Below, piece by piece: positions 22,750 through 33,605 of a stretch of 64,000 bases of DNA (within the stretch, counting starts at the first letter, position 1; the number at the start of each line of letters is the position of its first letter). Location: the NCBI GenBank assembly GCA_036674765.1, contig JARVKI010000016.1, forward strand, positions 372,001 through 436,000, read 5' to 3'. The position numbers and the translations under genes were made by a program. The notes under the pieces were generated by a model. That model saw only the letters and a list, made by a program, of their open reading frames with translations. It was not told the DNA's origin and did no database searches. This DNA comes from Seiridium cupressi (taxonomy: Eukaryota > Ascomycota > Sordariomycetes > Amphisphaeriales > Sporocadaceae).

Positions 22750-24124
22750 CAGGTCGACAACTGCTGCAGGAGGGTTAGAAGTCTATAAATGGGGCTTCTG
22801 GTGGCTCAGTGATGGTTTGTCAGGTCAGTTGGTGGCATCGACATGGAACAAGCGCGTGGTGAACCGCAATACGCGTCTGAATGATGGCGGGGTATTGAAT
22901 CAATCCTAGTCTGTTACATGGCCCCAGCCGGATGGCAGCCGAGACAGACCGGCAGGCAGGCGCGAAACTCCATTCAACTGCAAAAACGGGCTTCGAAACC
23001 ACTAATAAAAACCCTATGCCCGAATGATGATACAACGGAGTCATGAGAGTTAAGACCACAGACCAAACAGAGTACGGTGCAGTAAATACTCGATTGACGA
23101 AAGAAAGTCGCAACCATTCACAAATTAACGGAAAAAGATGTCAGTTTCCTATCCACCGTTTGGAATTCTGGAGCATCGCGAACAAGCATCTAATACTAGT
23201 TAGTATTAGTCCTTTTGAGTATACTTAGAACTATGTTTCGAGCATCTCCCTGAACCTCTCCCATGCATCCGTTAATGTTTGATGAGGATTCAAGAGACTG
23301 ACTCCGCCAATGAATCACTCTTCATGCCGTTGGAGCCCTAAAGTCTGCATCTCCACACATTGACCTGCCTCAACTCTCCCCGTTATCATGTCGAAACCCA
23401 GAGGAATATATACATTCGCAACATTTTTCAAGAGAAACAAGCAATGAAGTATTCAAGGTCGTTTGGATGCCTGTCCATTAATACCAGTCGGTATAGAAGG
23501 AAACAAGACTTGACACTTATTTGAACCGGTTACGGCGTGGCAGAGCCCAGCATGACACCGGTAGATCATAGAAGCTAATAATCGCGCTAGTGATCCAGTC
23601 CTCTATAATGGACACCGAACACTTCTTACTTAGATGCTTCCTCTGTGGGTGGCATCAAAAATCATCTTTCTTCACGTTGTTTCAAACTTCTGAGTCGTTG
23701 AAAATATCTGATTCACGCAGGATTGGAGCAAAACTGTCTTGGGAAACCTCAGCCATTCTCTTCTGTCTGGAAGACTCCATGCGCTGCCCACACTATCTGA
23801 AGAACAACACATGGGCTTCCTCGGGATGCAGGCACCCGAAATAAAAGGGCATCTCCATTTCCTCCGTTCGTCGCCGAGGCACGATACCCAACCAGCTGTT
23901 TCGAGCGAGATCAATGAGGCAGCAAGGCAAGCTACGCGGGAAGGTCATGGTGCTTTCGAGCCTGAGGTGTTCTTGACGATGTTCGCATAAGACTCGAACG
24001 CCGTCCAAGCCAAGCCCACATATAGCTTGAACATCTTTCGTTGATAACATCGATTTCCTTAATAAGTTAAACCTGTAATCTCGCTGGACTCCACTGACCT
24101 GATATCAATATCTACAACACGACC
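22750..24124. other. Intergenic between divergent genes
   Basis: About 1.4 kb separating the starts of Psf1 (minus) and the small conserved gene (plus), so both promoters lie here. No recognisable coding sequence; open frames near 23590-23990 overlap on both strands. Confidence 0.45.
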
Positions 24125-24660
24125 ATGGCCCGCACGAAGAAGCGCGGTGCAGCACAGGGCACCACAGTACAACCAAAGAAGCAGAAAAGTGATCCCAGGA
24201 TTGTTCAGCAGTGGAATGCGTATTTTGGACCTGGCGACCTGGAGGATTGGCAGAGACTCATGCGAGATCTCGGATTTCAGAAAGAGTTCCAGAGCAAGAG
24301 ATCATGTCGCAAGGTAAGTCCAGCCTAGGATGCCCTATATCTTCTTTCTAGCTAAGCACTCAACTCATCTACCATTGCAAGGCGCTCAAAAAAGTATGGA
24401 TCAATATCGTCGATTTTCTGGCCGCCATCGGACATGGGAACGCCGTTTACCGGTTCAACAGCCAGCACGAACTCTCGCATTACACTCTCAACACCGGCAA
24501 GATCTACCCGAGGCGGTGGGTCACCGAGGGAAGTCCGCTTCGTGCATTGTTCGCACACATCCGTGACCCGCGGATCGCTGAGCGCAAAGTTTCCAAGAAA
24601 GAGATGGATGAAATCACAAATGGACTCGGAGACATGAAAATAGTTGGACATGGCTACTGA
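24125..24660 (+). CDS. Small conserved fungal protein, function unknown
   Basis: Two exons, 24125-24313 and 24382-24660, joined over a 68-nt intron (GTAAGT donor, TTGCAAG acceptor), giving 155 residues. The N-terminus is basic and may be a nuclear localisation signal (MARTKKRG, then PKKQKSDPRIVQ). The body has an aromatic, helical pattern: WNAYFGPGDLEDWQRLMRDL, then LKKVWINIVDFLAAI, and a C-terminal FNSQHELSHYTLNTGKIYPR. I recall similar short proteins across Pezizomycotina with no assigned function, so this is a real gene but unnamed. Its 3' end lies only 57 bases from the 3' end of the convergent Utp18 gene, so the transcripts probably overlap. Confidence 0.8.
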
Positions 24661-24717
24661 GGCATAGAGCTCGGGGTATACGCGGTCGTGATATCTTCAG
24701 TGGTAGCTTGGTCTTGA

Positions 24718-26499
24718 CTAGCTTCTTATCTCCCACAACCTAATCTTTCCTGTATCATTACCAACTGCCAGAGTGTCACTCTTGCTTCCAAATGCGATAG
24801 CCGTGATTCTTCCCAGTGGCGTTTGTGCCGTCGGCCAATTCCTGTAAACCGTGCAGCTCGGCAAGTGTGCCAACCGCAGAGCATCCTTCTTGTGCGAGCT
24901 TCCAAACGCGAGTATTTGCCCATCAGGACTAAACGTTAGGAACGTGACTGGTGTCGTCAGCTGCATAAATCTCCGGCTAGGTTCAGGCCGCTCCTTGATC
25001 TCCAGCTCATCATCCTCGGACGGTAAAATCAAGTCATCCCTGTTGTAGACGTTCATCACACCGCTGTTGGACCCGATGGCTACCCATTTATGCCCACCCA
25101 GGACCTTGGATCCATTACGCCCACCAAGGGCAATGACAGTACCGCCTATCGAGCCCTCATCATTCCAAATTGCTAGGAACCGTCTCGTAGCCATGCTCCA
25201 CTCGCCGACCTGGCCTCCTCTGCCGAGAACAGTCAAGCCATTGCCGTTGGCCCACCATTGGAAATCTGCGATACCTCCTCTGCTGTCCAAGCGCGCAGCC
25301 GCGATCCATTGCATGGTATTGACGTTTACGATATTGATTTCACCGCCGCCCTTTCTGGTACTCGCGATCATTCCTAGCCACCGTCCACAAGGGCTAAGCT
25401 TAAATCGCTCCCATGTCCTTTGCTCCAAGTTGTGTCCCTGGAGCTTTTGGGTCTTCTGGATGAGGCCCGTCGGCAGGTCCCAGGAGTGGATAAACCGCCG
25501 CCGACCTGCGAAGAATATTTTATCTCCGCTGGGCTGGAGGAATTCAGCATGCCTGACTGGGACTTGTTTGATTTGTACAGACGTCAAAAGCGGGTTCGGC
25601 GTCGGATGGGCAGTGGGCGCAATATGATGTAGGTAGAGCAATGTTGATGTACTGGAGGATAGTAGGACTGGGTATTCTGGGTGGAAACAAAGTGCTGTAA
25701 CTTCCTCCTTATGGCTATCCGCCATATCTCTCGATCGTTGTATATCGATTACTTCAGGGCGTAGTTTCCTAGACTTTGTGCTGCCCTCTCGGAGTGCGGT
25801 GGCATCTCGCAAGAATTTGTCAAGTGGCAGAGCAGACGCTTCGTCGTCGCTCCCGCTGACATCGGAAGCCTGCGAGTCCTCAGAGGCGGCAGAGGATCGC
25901 CGACGTCGTTTCGCCGGGCGCTCATCTGCCTCCTTTGCCCAGGCAGGGAGTGGGTTCAGCCGCAGGTATTGTTGTCGCAATCTCCTAGTGTATTCTAATC
26001 CGTCTACGACATCATCATCTTCGGTAATGCGCAACTTTCGAAGCTGCGTAGCACTAGCGAGCGAGACCGTCAGTCGCTCGTCGTCACTGTCCTCCCAAGC
26101 CGGCACGTTCTTGTCTTCCTCTTTTGGCACAACAGCTTTTGTGGGAGCTACCGTCAGTTCCTTACTGCTGGCGGGAGGCGCATCGAGAAAGAATAATTGA
26201 GCGTCGTCAATTTCCTCAATGTTGTCCCCACCATCCGGATCTCCCCCTTCCGCTAATTCGTCGAAATCCGAACCAATGTCTTCTTGGTAATCGCTCTTGA
26301 AGAGGTTTTGTCGGAAATTCGAACTATCACCTAAGACCAAGCGCTCGAGCTCTTCCTCATCCGAGTCTTTCTCAAGGATTGGAACCTTCTGAGGTATCTT
26401 GGGCGGTTCTTCGTCGCTTTCGTAGTCCGAATCTTCATGATCGGAGAATGACGCAAAGTCATCCTCGTCGACGACTTCTTTCCTCTGTTTGGGCGGCAT
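24718..26499 (-). CDS. U3 snoRNA-associated protein Utp18 (WD40)
   Basis: A single exon of 593 residues from the ATG at 26499. An upstream in-frame ATG at 26553 would add 18 residues without family character, so the MPPKQRKEVV start is preferred. The first 230 residues are acidic and disordered. They include LFFLD at residues 102-106, matching the arch-interaction motif (LFxxD with a hydrophobic residue before Asp) by which yeast Utp18 recruits the Mtr4 helicase. The remainder is a WD40 propeller (HKEEVTALCFHPEYPVLLS near 280; final repeat ITAIAFGSKSDTLAVGNDTG then IRLWEIRS). Utp18 belongs to the UTP-B module of the small-subunit processome in the nucleolus, acting in 18S pre-rRNA processing. 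Confidence 0.92.
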   Translation of the reverse strand: MPPKQRKEVVDEDDFASFSDHEDSDYESDEEPPKIPQKVPILEKDSDEEELERLVLGDSSNFRQNLFKSDYQEDIGSDFDELAEGGDPDGGDNIEEIDDAQLFFLDAPPASSKELTVAPTKAVVPKEEDKNVPAWEDSDDERLTVSLASATQLRKLRITEDDDVVDGLEYTRRLRQQYLRLNPLPAWAKEADERPAKRRRRSSAASEDSQASDVSGSDDEASALPLDKFLRDATALREGSTKSRKLRPEVIDIQRSRDMADSHKEEVTALCFHPEYPVLLSSSTSTLLYLHHIAPTAHPTPNPLLTSVQIKQVPVRHAEFLQPSGDKIFFAGRRRFIHSWDLPTGLIQKTQKLQGHNLEQRTWERFKLSPCGRWLGMIASTRKGGGEINIVNVNTMQWIAAARLDSRGGIADFQWWANGNGLTVLGRGGQVGEWSMATRRFLAIWNDEGSIGGTVIALGGRNGSKVLGGHKWVAIGSNSGVMNVYNRDDLILPSEDDELEIKERPEPSRRFMQLTTPVTFLTFSPDGQILAFGSSHKKDALRLAHLPSCTVYRNWPTAQTPLGRITAIAFGSKSDTLAVGNDTGKIRLWEIRS

Positions 26500-26859
26500 T
26501 TTTGACGTCGGAGGAGTTGTAATAGCAGTGGTGCACAAATCCAACACCCTCAAGTCAATTGTTCTTGGAAACTTTTTTACTGGGGCCCATAGCCTTGCAT
26601 GCCGCTAGCATGGATTTTAGCGCCATGACTTGAGCTCATGATGGCCGCCCCTCATTCACCTTGCTTAAGTGCAACTTAGATGCTGGCCATTATAGTCGTT
26701 ATGTGCATATCAAGACCTTCCACTCCATTGACCTACACATGTAGTCAAGGGTGTATTCTAACATGTTACACTCATCATAGGTATACTCTCGACATTCCGA
26801 ATCTAGTATTTGTAACAACTGCTTCATGATATAAGTCAGACTAATATGTCTACGATAAA
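26500..26859. other. Short intergenic spacer
   Basis: 360 bases between the Utp18 start and the end of the glycosidase/kinase gene, both on the minus strand. It should contain the Utp18 promoter. No distinct motif is claimed. Confidence 0.45.
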
Positions 26860-29506
26860 TCATGAACTCGAGGACGTCGCTGCAATCTCGCCGGTCAAGA
26901 GTTCCAACTCGCCACTGACGGACTCTGTACTTCTCAGAGTCATGACCGCTGCTTTCTGTGCTACATGCATCAGGTCTTCGATTTTTTCTCCTTGGGCGAG
27001 GCCGGCAATAAGGACTCCCAGAAATGTGTCACCTACTCCGTTCACAGAAACAATATCCTCGACTGTCTCCGAAACGGGGAACAACCTCATATACACACCT
27101 CCAATATCCGGGTGGTCGTGAAAGGACCTCGTCAGGACAAAAGGCTCAGATGCCACGTCGATGAGGCGTGGGTCTTCTTTTCGAAGAATTGTGGTAAGCA
27201 AGGCGCCCTGATCGCCCAACTTCGTGAGGATTGTGGGGATATACGGAAGCAGCTGAATAGCCTGTTGCGGAATGCCAGCATCTGTCATGGCAGCCGACGT
27301 GATCTTGACAAAGCGGTCTCTTGCGCCCTTCATTCCCAATGCATCGATTACCTCCCACCACTTTTGGTCTTCTAGGTAACCATTATGTTGTGCTGCAGCG
27401 TGCATTGCTGCTAGTTCATACTGGTTCGGCGAGGCCAAGTCCACGCTATGTCTAGGGTACACTCCCAAATGTGTGAGGTTCTTTGTTGGACAGAACAGAC
27501 GAGCTGACTTGGCATTGGACACGGGTTCGAATGCCACTTGAGCGTTGTTCTTCTTGCCAGCTTGTATCCACGACCTGATGCTTGGTTCGGACCAGTTGCC
27601 ATCAACGACGAGCCACTTGGGCTTGGCCGCAGCCACCTCGGCGCTCCACTCAGAAGGAAGGGCGAGACTTGTGAAAAGATCCATGTCGGCCATGGCTAGA
27701 ACAAGGCTCTTGTTTGCGCCATTCACAGAAACATATTGTGCTGTCCTGCTTGTCGGATCGGTTAGCTTCTTGATAGATTGTGTATTCATGCCGGCGGCTT
27801 TGAGCGAGGCCAAAACGGTCGAGCCAGCTCTGCTTGCGTTAGTAATTGTCTTCACAGGGTCTGGGCCCATTCGACCTACATGTCATTTCCGATCAAACTA
27901 CATAGTCTGACACTCAAATCACCGCTGGCCTTATGTGCGGCCAATGCTACGTTGCGGCCGACGCCACCTATAGATTGACTGATGCGAGCAGGATTCGATG
28001 TCTTGAGATGAGGATCCGGGTTGGTCGCACTATCCGGCCCAGCGTAATCACAACTCAGATCTACGGCCACGGATCCGGCCACCATGATATCTGCCTTCCC
28101 TGCCTATCACTCAAATTAGGTTGTGTTCCAAAGTCAGAAGGATGTTTATGCGAGAATCATGCTGGTATGGCACTGCTAGAAATCCATGTATATTACTCAT
28201 GGTTCATACCTTTCGTTCTGTTTCCTTGGGTTTCTTGGTTATAGCATTGCTCTTAAATTGGGGCGATATCACTGGAGGAATTTGGGTAGACCTGTGAATG
28301 TCAGGAATTTAATTCTTCCTAGAGTTGGAAATCTAGCCCTCACGATTGCACGGGTACTGCGATATCTCCCGAGATCATCTGAGATACTGCGACGGCTATT
28401 TTTGCAGCACGTTTCACGTTTGCTTGGACAAGGGCTACGTTAGCCGGTACACTCCGACCATTTGTAAGCTCTCGAATCCGCGTAAGGATGAACGGCGTGT
28501 TCTCGTTGCCCGAGGCGCCCTGTTCCTCTGACTCGCGGACCGCTTGTTCAATGATCTTATTCATTTCATCCCGTGGAATTGAAAACTCCTCTGGAATTGG
28601 ATTTGCAAATAGTAATCCTGATTCAAGGCCCAGGTTTTCTTGTGCTAGAATCATTGCGGCTGCTTGTTCTTCGCTCTGTACCACAGAAGGACTTTTGACG
28701 CCACTATCTCGTGCCCAAAAGGCCGGGAAGTCAACCTTGCCATCCCGGCCATCTGCGAAGGTCGAGACAAGAACACCCTGAGTCTCCAGGTACTCAAGTG
28801 TCCTTGGTATATCAAGGAAGCCCTTGCAACCACTGCTTATGACTGCCATTCTAGTTCGGCCGAGCTCGGTTAGATCAGCTGAGATGTCGAGAGTATTGTG
28901 GCCGCCTCGGTGAACACCACCAAGCCCACCCGTACCGAAGACTCGGATACCAGCAAGTCTGGCGAGGATCATGGTTCCCGCAATAGTTGTGCCACCATTG
29001 ATCTTATGGCCCACCATACCCTATAACTATGATTAGACATTTCTAAAGAACGCAATCTGCTACTAGGATCTAGCACGTACCATGCCGGTAAGGAAGGCCA
29101 TATCTCTTCTGGATACTTTCCGCGGTGCATTACCGACCATGTGAGCGACTTCATTGGGTAACAGGCCAACAGTCGGAACACCTTCTAGGATGCCGCAAAC
29201 TGCCGGTACTCCACCATTGCGGCGGACGATAGCCTCAAGGTCAAGATCATCGCCCAGTGCTCCATGAGTATATATTGTCGACTCCAGCGCCACTACAGGC
29301 TTGTTGGTAGCCAGTGCATCTTCGACTTCCTCAGACACTTTCAGAATACTCCTCAGGGCACCCAACTGGCCTGTTGCCCCTGTCGTCGGTGCAGTGGATG
29401 CTGACCATGATCTTGTAAGAATTGCCGAAGACTGGGTGCTTTGTTGGAGAAGGCGGCGGCACCTATATCTCCCAGCCGAGCTCCATGAGCCCTTCATTGT
29501 TTTCAT
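26860..29506 (-). CDS. Pseudouridine-5'-phosphate glycosidase / PfkB kinase fusion
   Basis: Five exons: 29506-29081, 29020-28344, 28291-28210, 28103-27880 and 27829-26860. The introns are 60, 52, 106 and 50 nt, and the product is about 792 residues. The N-terminal half is a PsuG/IndA-type pseudouridine-5'-phosphate C-glycosidase: VVALESTIYTHG (Glu75, the expected catalytic Glu), TGGLGGVHRG, DISADLTEL (Asp) and a Lys in SSGCKGFLDIPRTLEYLE. The C-terminal half is a PfkB sugar kinase: VVAGSVAVDLSCDY, GGVGRNVALAAHKASGD, and the signature VNGVGDTFLGVLIAGL with the catalytic Asp. Together they would phosphorylate pseudouridine and split it into uracil and ribose 5-phosphate. Residues of about 368-400 are a linker partly encoded by the 82-nt third exon. 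The first ATG in frame is 29506; the basic, Arg/Ser-rich N-terminus could be a mitochondrial presequence. Confidence 0.9.
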
Positions 29507-29783
29507 GATTTCTTCCAACACACAAGACGTGCCGTGCCGTATGCTCGAGACTATTGAGCTTGCCGAAAACCACCGCAAGAGTCCCAAGGATGCTCCAAAG
29601 CTTTCTTCGTTGTAGTCTTGCGAACACCAATGTCCGTAATCCTCCGTTGACTCTTTCCAAAGCGCCTGTTATATAGTCACAGCCTTCCGTTTTGGCCAAT
29701 GATGTGTCGCGGTATTGACATTGACCTCGGGCGCGCCTTATCAGGGGATTCGCGCTTCTCGGCGTCGGACCGGGTCAAGGTGC

Positions 29784-29815
29784 GGTGCTGTGAGCTGCTG
29801 TGAGCTGCTGTGAGG
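29784..29815. repeat. 10-bp tandem repeat, three copies
   Basis: The unit TGCTGTGAGC is repeated about three times, upstream of the glycosidase/kinase gene. Perfect over the repeated part. Confidence 0.7.
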
Positions 29816-29836
29816 TACAATGTAAAGGGCATTCGG

Positions 29837-29857
29837 GCCTAGCGTGCCTAGCGTGCC
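29837..29857. repeat. 10-bp tandem repeat, two copies
   Basis: The unit CTAGCGTGCC is present twice in direct succession, about 20 bases from the previous repeat. Same period, different sequence. Confidence 0.7.
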
Positions 29858-30503
29858 CCACTCCTTAAGATTGTCTCGATCTGACCCGTGCTCGCGAGCT
29901 TTAAACTTGAAACTCGGGCTGCACGAGAGGAAGCTTCATCGTCATAATAACACCCTGGTTAAGACCGTGAACTCGAAATCATCTCCACGCGCTGGTCGAC
30001 TAGCTGTCCCACGTGGAAGAGGCATGGGATGACACGCCTACAGAATTCTAAGTAAGGGCCCTGAGAATTCATTCAAATGAGAAATTCCACTGCTTAGGAA
30101 CTCACCACGACTTTGAGAGCAAGGAGTATTTACATAGTCCCCCATGCACACATCCTTCTCGGCCATCATGCAGCCGAACAGCAACGCATGAAATCCAAGC
30201 CAAGACAACCAATCCAGGGTCTGGAGCCACCTGCCCGCTCTCTTGGGTTGTCCAAATTATTTTCCAGGATGGCTTGCACCATTTTATCACTCCAGAGCTC
30301 TGCCAGGGCCAGTGTGTTATTAAGGATGGGTATCCTGCTAGTCGTACACTCTCTTCCTGTTTTGTCTCCCAAACATATGCATATTATTAGCCAACGTTAA
30401 AGCCTAAACTTTTTAAACTTTCTTGTCCGCAGTTTTGTCTCTAGGCCATCGTCCTATTTCAAGCTCAGTCGGCAAATCGGAAGCTGAGGTACAGAACAAC
30501 CTG

Positions 30504-31399
30504 ATGGTATCTAAATCATCTGCGGCATGCCTGGCAGGCTTTGTGGCCCAATGTATGGCACTCAACTTTACAATCTCCAACGGCCAAATCTTTACTCCGG
30601 GTTTCGCCATACTCGATTCCCCGCAACCCGGGACACCACTCGGTGGTGGTAAGTTCTGAAGGAATCCAACAAGCCGACTAGTCTCACGTAGATAAATAGA
30701 CACCATCGAGGTAGCGCTCGACATCTCTGCGGATGGCAAACTTAACCAGCCCCCGTACGACCCGGATAGCCCCAGCCAAATATACAATATCACAATATTC
30801 TTGTACAGTTACGAGACTGGAAGAAATCTCACCATCACTAATGGTACAGAGACAGCAAACAATGCTAGCTTAGGCGATATCATGCTCTCAGAGCCCGGAA
30901 GCACAGTGAAGCATGTCAAGTGGAGGTGGCCCGACTGCTTGGTTGGTAATGGGCAGCCAACGTCAACAGACAGCGACCGTGGTGTCTACAACGTAAGCGC
31001 AACATTGCGGCCTTATCCAACTACGCACCATGTTGGTCGTCCAAGCTTACCCTGTATCAGATCTCCATTCGTCAGAACTTCCGTCTGAACGGGGATGACC
31101 ACTATACCATCTTTGACGTCCCCATTTCGGTCACGAATAGCATCGAAGATTCCGCAAACAGGTCATCTTGTGATGCCCTGAACAACCCGCTTCTCACTTA
31201 TGGGGAGATCAATGCGACGGCAGCCAATAGTGTCGGAATTCTCTTCGCTCCGGGCGACGCAACCCAAGTCGAGCAATCAGGATCAGGCTCTAGCTCATCA
31301 GATAATACAGGTGGCCTCGGTGGAGCTGCAACCCTACACTGGAGCGCCGCTGCTAGTTGGCTTGCGATCGTGTCTGTCTCTGCAGTATTTCTTTCATAA
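30504..31399 (+). CDS. Secreted GPI-anchored glycoprotein, uncharacterised
   Basis: Three exons: 30504-30648, 30700-30992 and 31061-31399, with introns of 51 and 68 nt. The product is 258 residues. It starts with a signal peptide (MVSKSSAACLAGFVAQCMA, cleavage probably before LNFT). The body begins NFTISNGQIFTPGFAILDSP and contains several N-glycosylation sequons (NFT, NIT, NLT, NGT, NAS). A second conserved-looking block reads STVKHVKWRWPDCLVG. The C-terminus is Ser/Gly-rich (GSGSSSSDNTGG) and ends in a hydrophobic tail (ASWLAIVSVSAVFLS) with nothing after it, the classic GPI-anchor signal. I recall homologs across Pezizomycotina without a known activity. Expected at the plasma membrane or cell wall. 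Confidence 0.82.
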
Positions 31400-32250
31400 T
31401 GATACCCATTGGCTGATTGTTTCATATATTTTTCTCTTTGGGTTATGTTGGTCCCACAACTCTGTCGCACGACGCTTTCATAATCTCTTGGTATTTAAGT
31501 TTTCCAGATGAGGCTGTCATGTAGCGAAATGGCTTGCAATGCGCCTAATTGGTTTCATGTTAAACAGGCTTACGGGCGCCCGTCTCTCGTTTCAAGTGGA
31601 CTGTGTTGTTGCTTAGAATACTTTCCAATCCGGCCTGTCGCTCGACCCTAAGTAGGATTGATTGGGTAGAAAAGCTAAACGATGGGCGAATCTGAAAATG
31701 TTGTGCTGGAGGGGAATACGGCCTTATTATATAATACATTGATTAGTATCGGCAGAGGATAGCACAATACCGTCAAGGGTTTTGTGATCCGTTGCTCCTA
31801 TAACACAACATCTAGCGTCTTCAGGCGACGACAATCAAAGTGCAGTGTACTACTTACTTTTGTACCCGTATCCTAGTCTACATGAATGTAGTCAGCTTTG
31901 CCGTGTGCAAACTAAGGCTTAGCACTCACGGGAACGAACAGTGGCCCGGTTGTTGCACTCGTGCAACGTTCTTGGGTAACTGTGATACTACATAGAGCAT
32001 GTCCTAGAAAACTAAAAGTGCCTTCTCGTTCACAAGCAATCGAAATATGTTGGGATGACTTACATGTCCCAAAGGTCGATAAATCAAGCTACCCTAACAA
32101 CTACTTACCAGATTACAGATATAAATCGAAGAGGAGCTTACCAGTCTCTAAAAACAATCACTACATTCTACTCATCTGCAGTATTCCAGCTAGCAACACC
32201 TTCTCAAATAACCAATGCTTCCAATTGAATCGTTACTTAAAAGCACTAAA
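31400..32250. other. Intergenic, no supported gene
   Basis: AT-leaning spacer containing only short frames. No domain seen. Confidence 0.4.
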
Positions 32251-32772
32251 ATGCAGTTATCCCTCACCCTTGCACTTGCTCTCATCTCGATAGCATCTAG
32301 TACTCCCACCCAGGAGAGGGACATTGGTGATGTACAGTTAATCTTCAACCATAAGTGTGAGACATTTACTAACAGAATATGAAAGGTTGAGCTTTTCATT
32401 GAAGAGAATTTGAGGGCACATCACAGAGCTTCTTCGTCGGGAATAGCTCAGACTGGAGCGACGGCTGCAAAAGGCTACCAGCCCCATTCACCAACAATCT
32501 CGGCTCGTTCCGTCCAAGCCAAATAACTCTATGCCGTCTTTATAGGCTAGTCCTTCTCACCCCTCGCCTTCAAGGCCTAAAGCATCACTTACTAAGGCGG
32601 CGGCAGTTCTGACCATCCCAACTGTAGCGGGCATGGCATGACCATTGCTGAACTGTCCGATCCAGAAAATGCACACTTGTTCGACCTGGAGAACCTAGAG
32701 AGGACAACAGGTAGCATCGTTGGATATGATGCGGAGTGTATCTCTTGTATTTTTTGCACCAATTGTATGTAG
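32251..32772 (+). pseudogene. Broken small secreted cysteine-containing protein
   Basis: Reading from the ATG at 32251, the first 18 or so residues form a good signal peptide (MQLSLTLALALISIASS). The same frame then meets a TGA at about 32380 and several more stops. A second coherent piece lies in another frame around 32420-32520 (SFFVGNSSDWSDGCKRLPAP, then NNLGSFRPSQITLCRLY). A third returns to the first frame at 32590-32770 (GGGSSDHPNCSGHGMTIAEL, ending CISCIFCTNCM) after a TAA at 32593-32595. The order signal peptide, Trp/Cys-containing core, Cys-rich end suggests a former small secreted protein broken by frameshifts and stops. An intron could explain part of the break, but not all stops. 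Function unknown. Confidence 0.5.
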
Positions 32773-33605
32773 AGAAGGTCTGACTTAAGCGCGTCGATTG
32801 GCATTGTGGTTGCGTAAACGGATGCCGCTGCAGAATCGAATTATATGGTCAGATGGGTAGTATAGCATTGTAAGTAAGAAACAAAACTTAACTCTATTCT
32901 CGTCTTGATAAATTCCTATTGCTAGAAGATCCTGATGGCTGTATCTGGTCATCAAGGGTGCACTCGCCTGCGCCCTTCAAATAATTCGAGTCCCAACTGG
33001 TTTCAACACTGTTTCCTGTAAGAAAGAACAACGTTTTTAGGAGAGAGGAAGCACTTGACCTTCGAACGCAAATCTTTGGTTACCAACAGCAGTGGACTGC
33101 CATGCACAAAAGCCAAGAGCATCAAGGCACATCAATATGATGATGTAGCCTCCAGCCATATGAAGACAACACTCGGTTTTGATCCCAACTAACGATTGGT
33201 GCATGAACCTCTTGACCACGCCTCCAGCCGAAGCTGGGGGAAGGGGGGTAAGATGTGCATTAGCACATCCCAAAGCAGGAACGACGTCGTGGAACTACCC
33301 CAATGCCGCGGTCGCGCACCCCAGCTACAGCCCGGAATCCCCGCACTTCATCAGTATCAGACCCATGCCAGTCGTTCAAGCTTGATGAGTTCAGCTTTGC
33401 CTCGGCAGCTTAGCCGCTTTAGATGATTTCAGTAGCTGGAATAGATGCAGAACTATTTAGGGACCTGGAGCTCCCTCTCGCTTTGGGAGTGAATGGTTTG
33501 AAACTTAATGCTCATACGTGGACAAGCTCGGAGTTACCGCCTGCGTCATCGATATAAGATCTTCAACAGCTCAATTGTAATACTCAATCGACCTCCAACC
33601 CCATA
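32773..33605. other. Intergenic, upstream of SDR gene
   Basis: No recognisable coding sequence. The last few hundred bases should contain the promoter of the SDR gene at 33606. Confidence 0.4.

Larger units (their letters stand above)
29507..30503. other. Divergent promoter region
   Basis: About 1 kb between the glycosidase/kinase start (minus) and the GPI-anchored protein start (plus). It carries two short 10-bp tandem repeats (listed separately) and no recognisable coding sequence. Confidence 0.45.
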
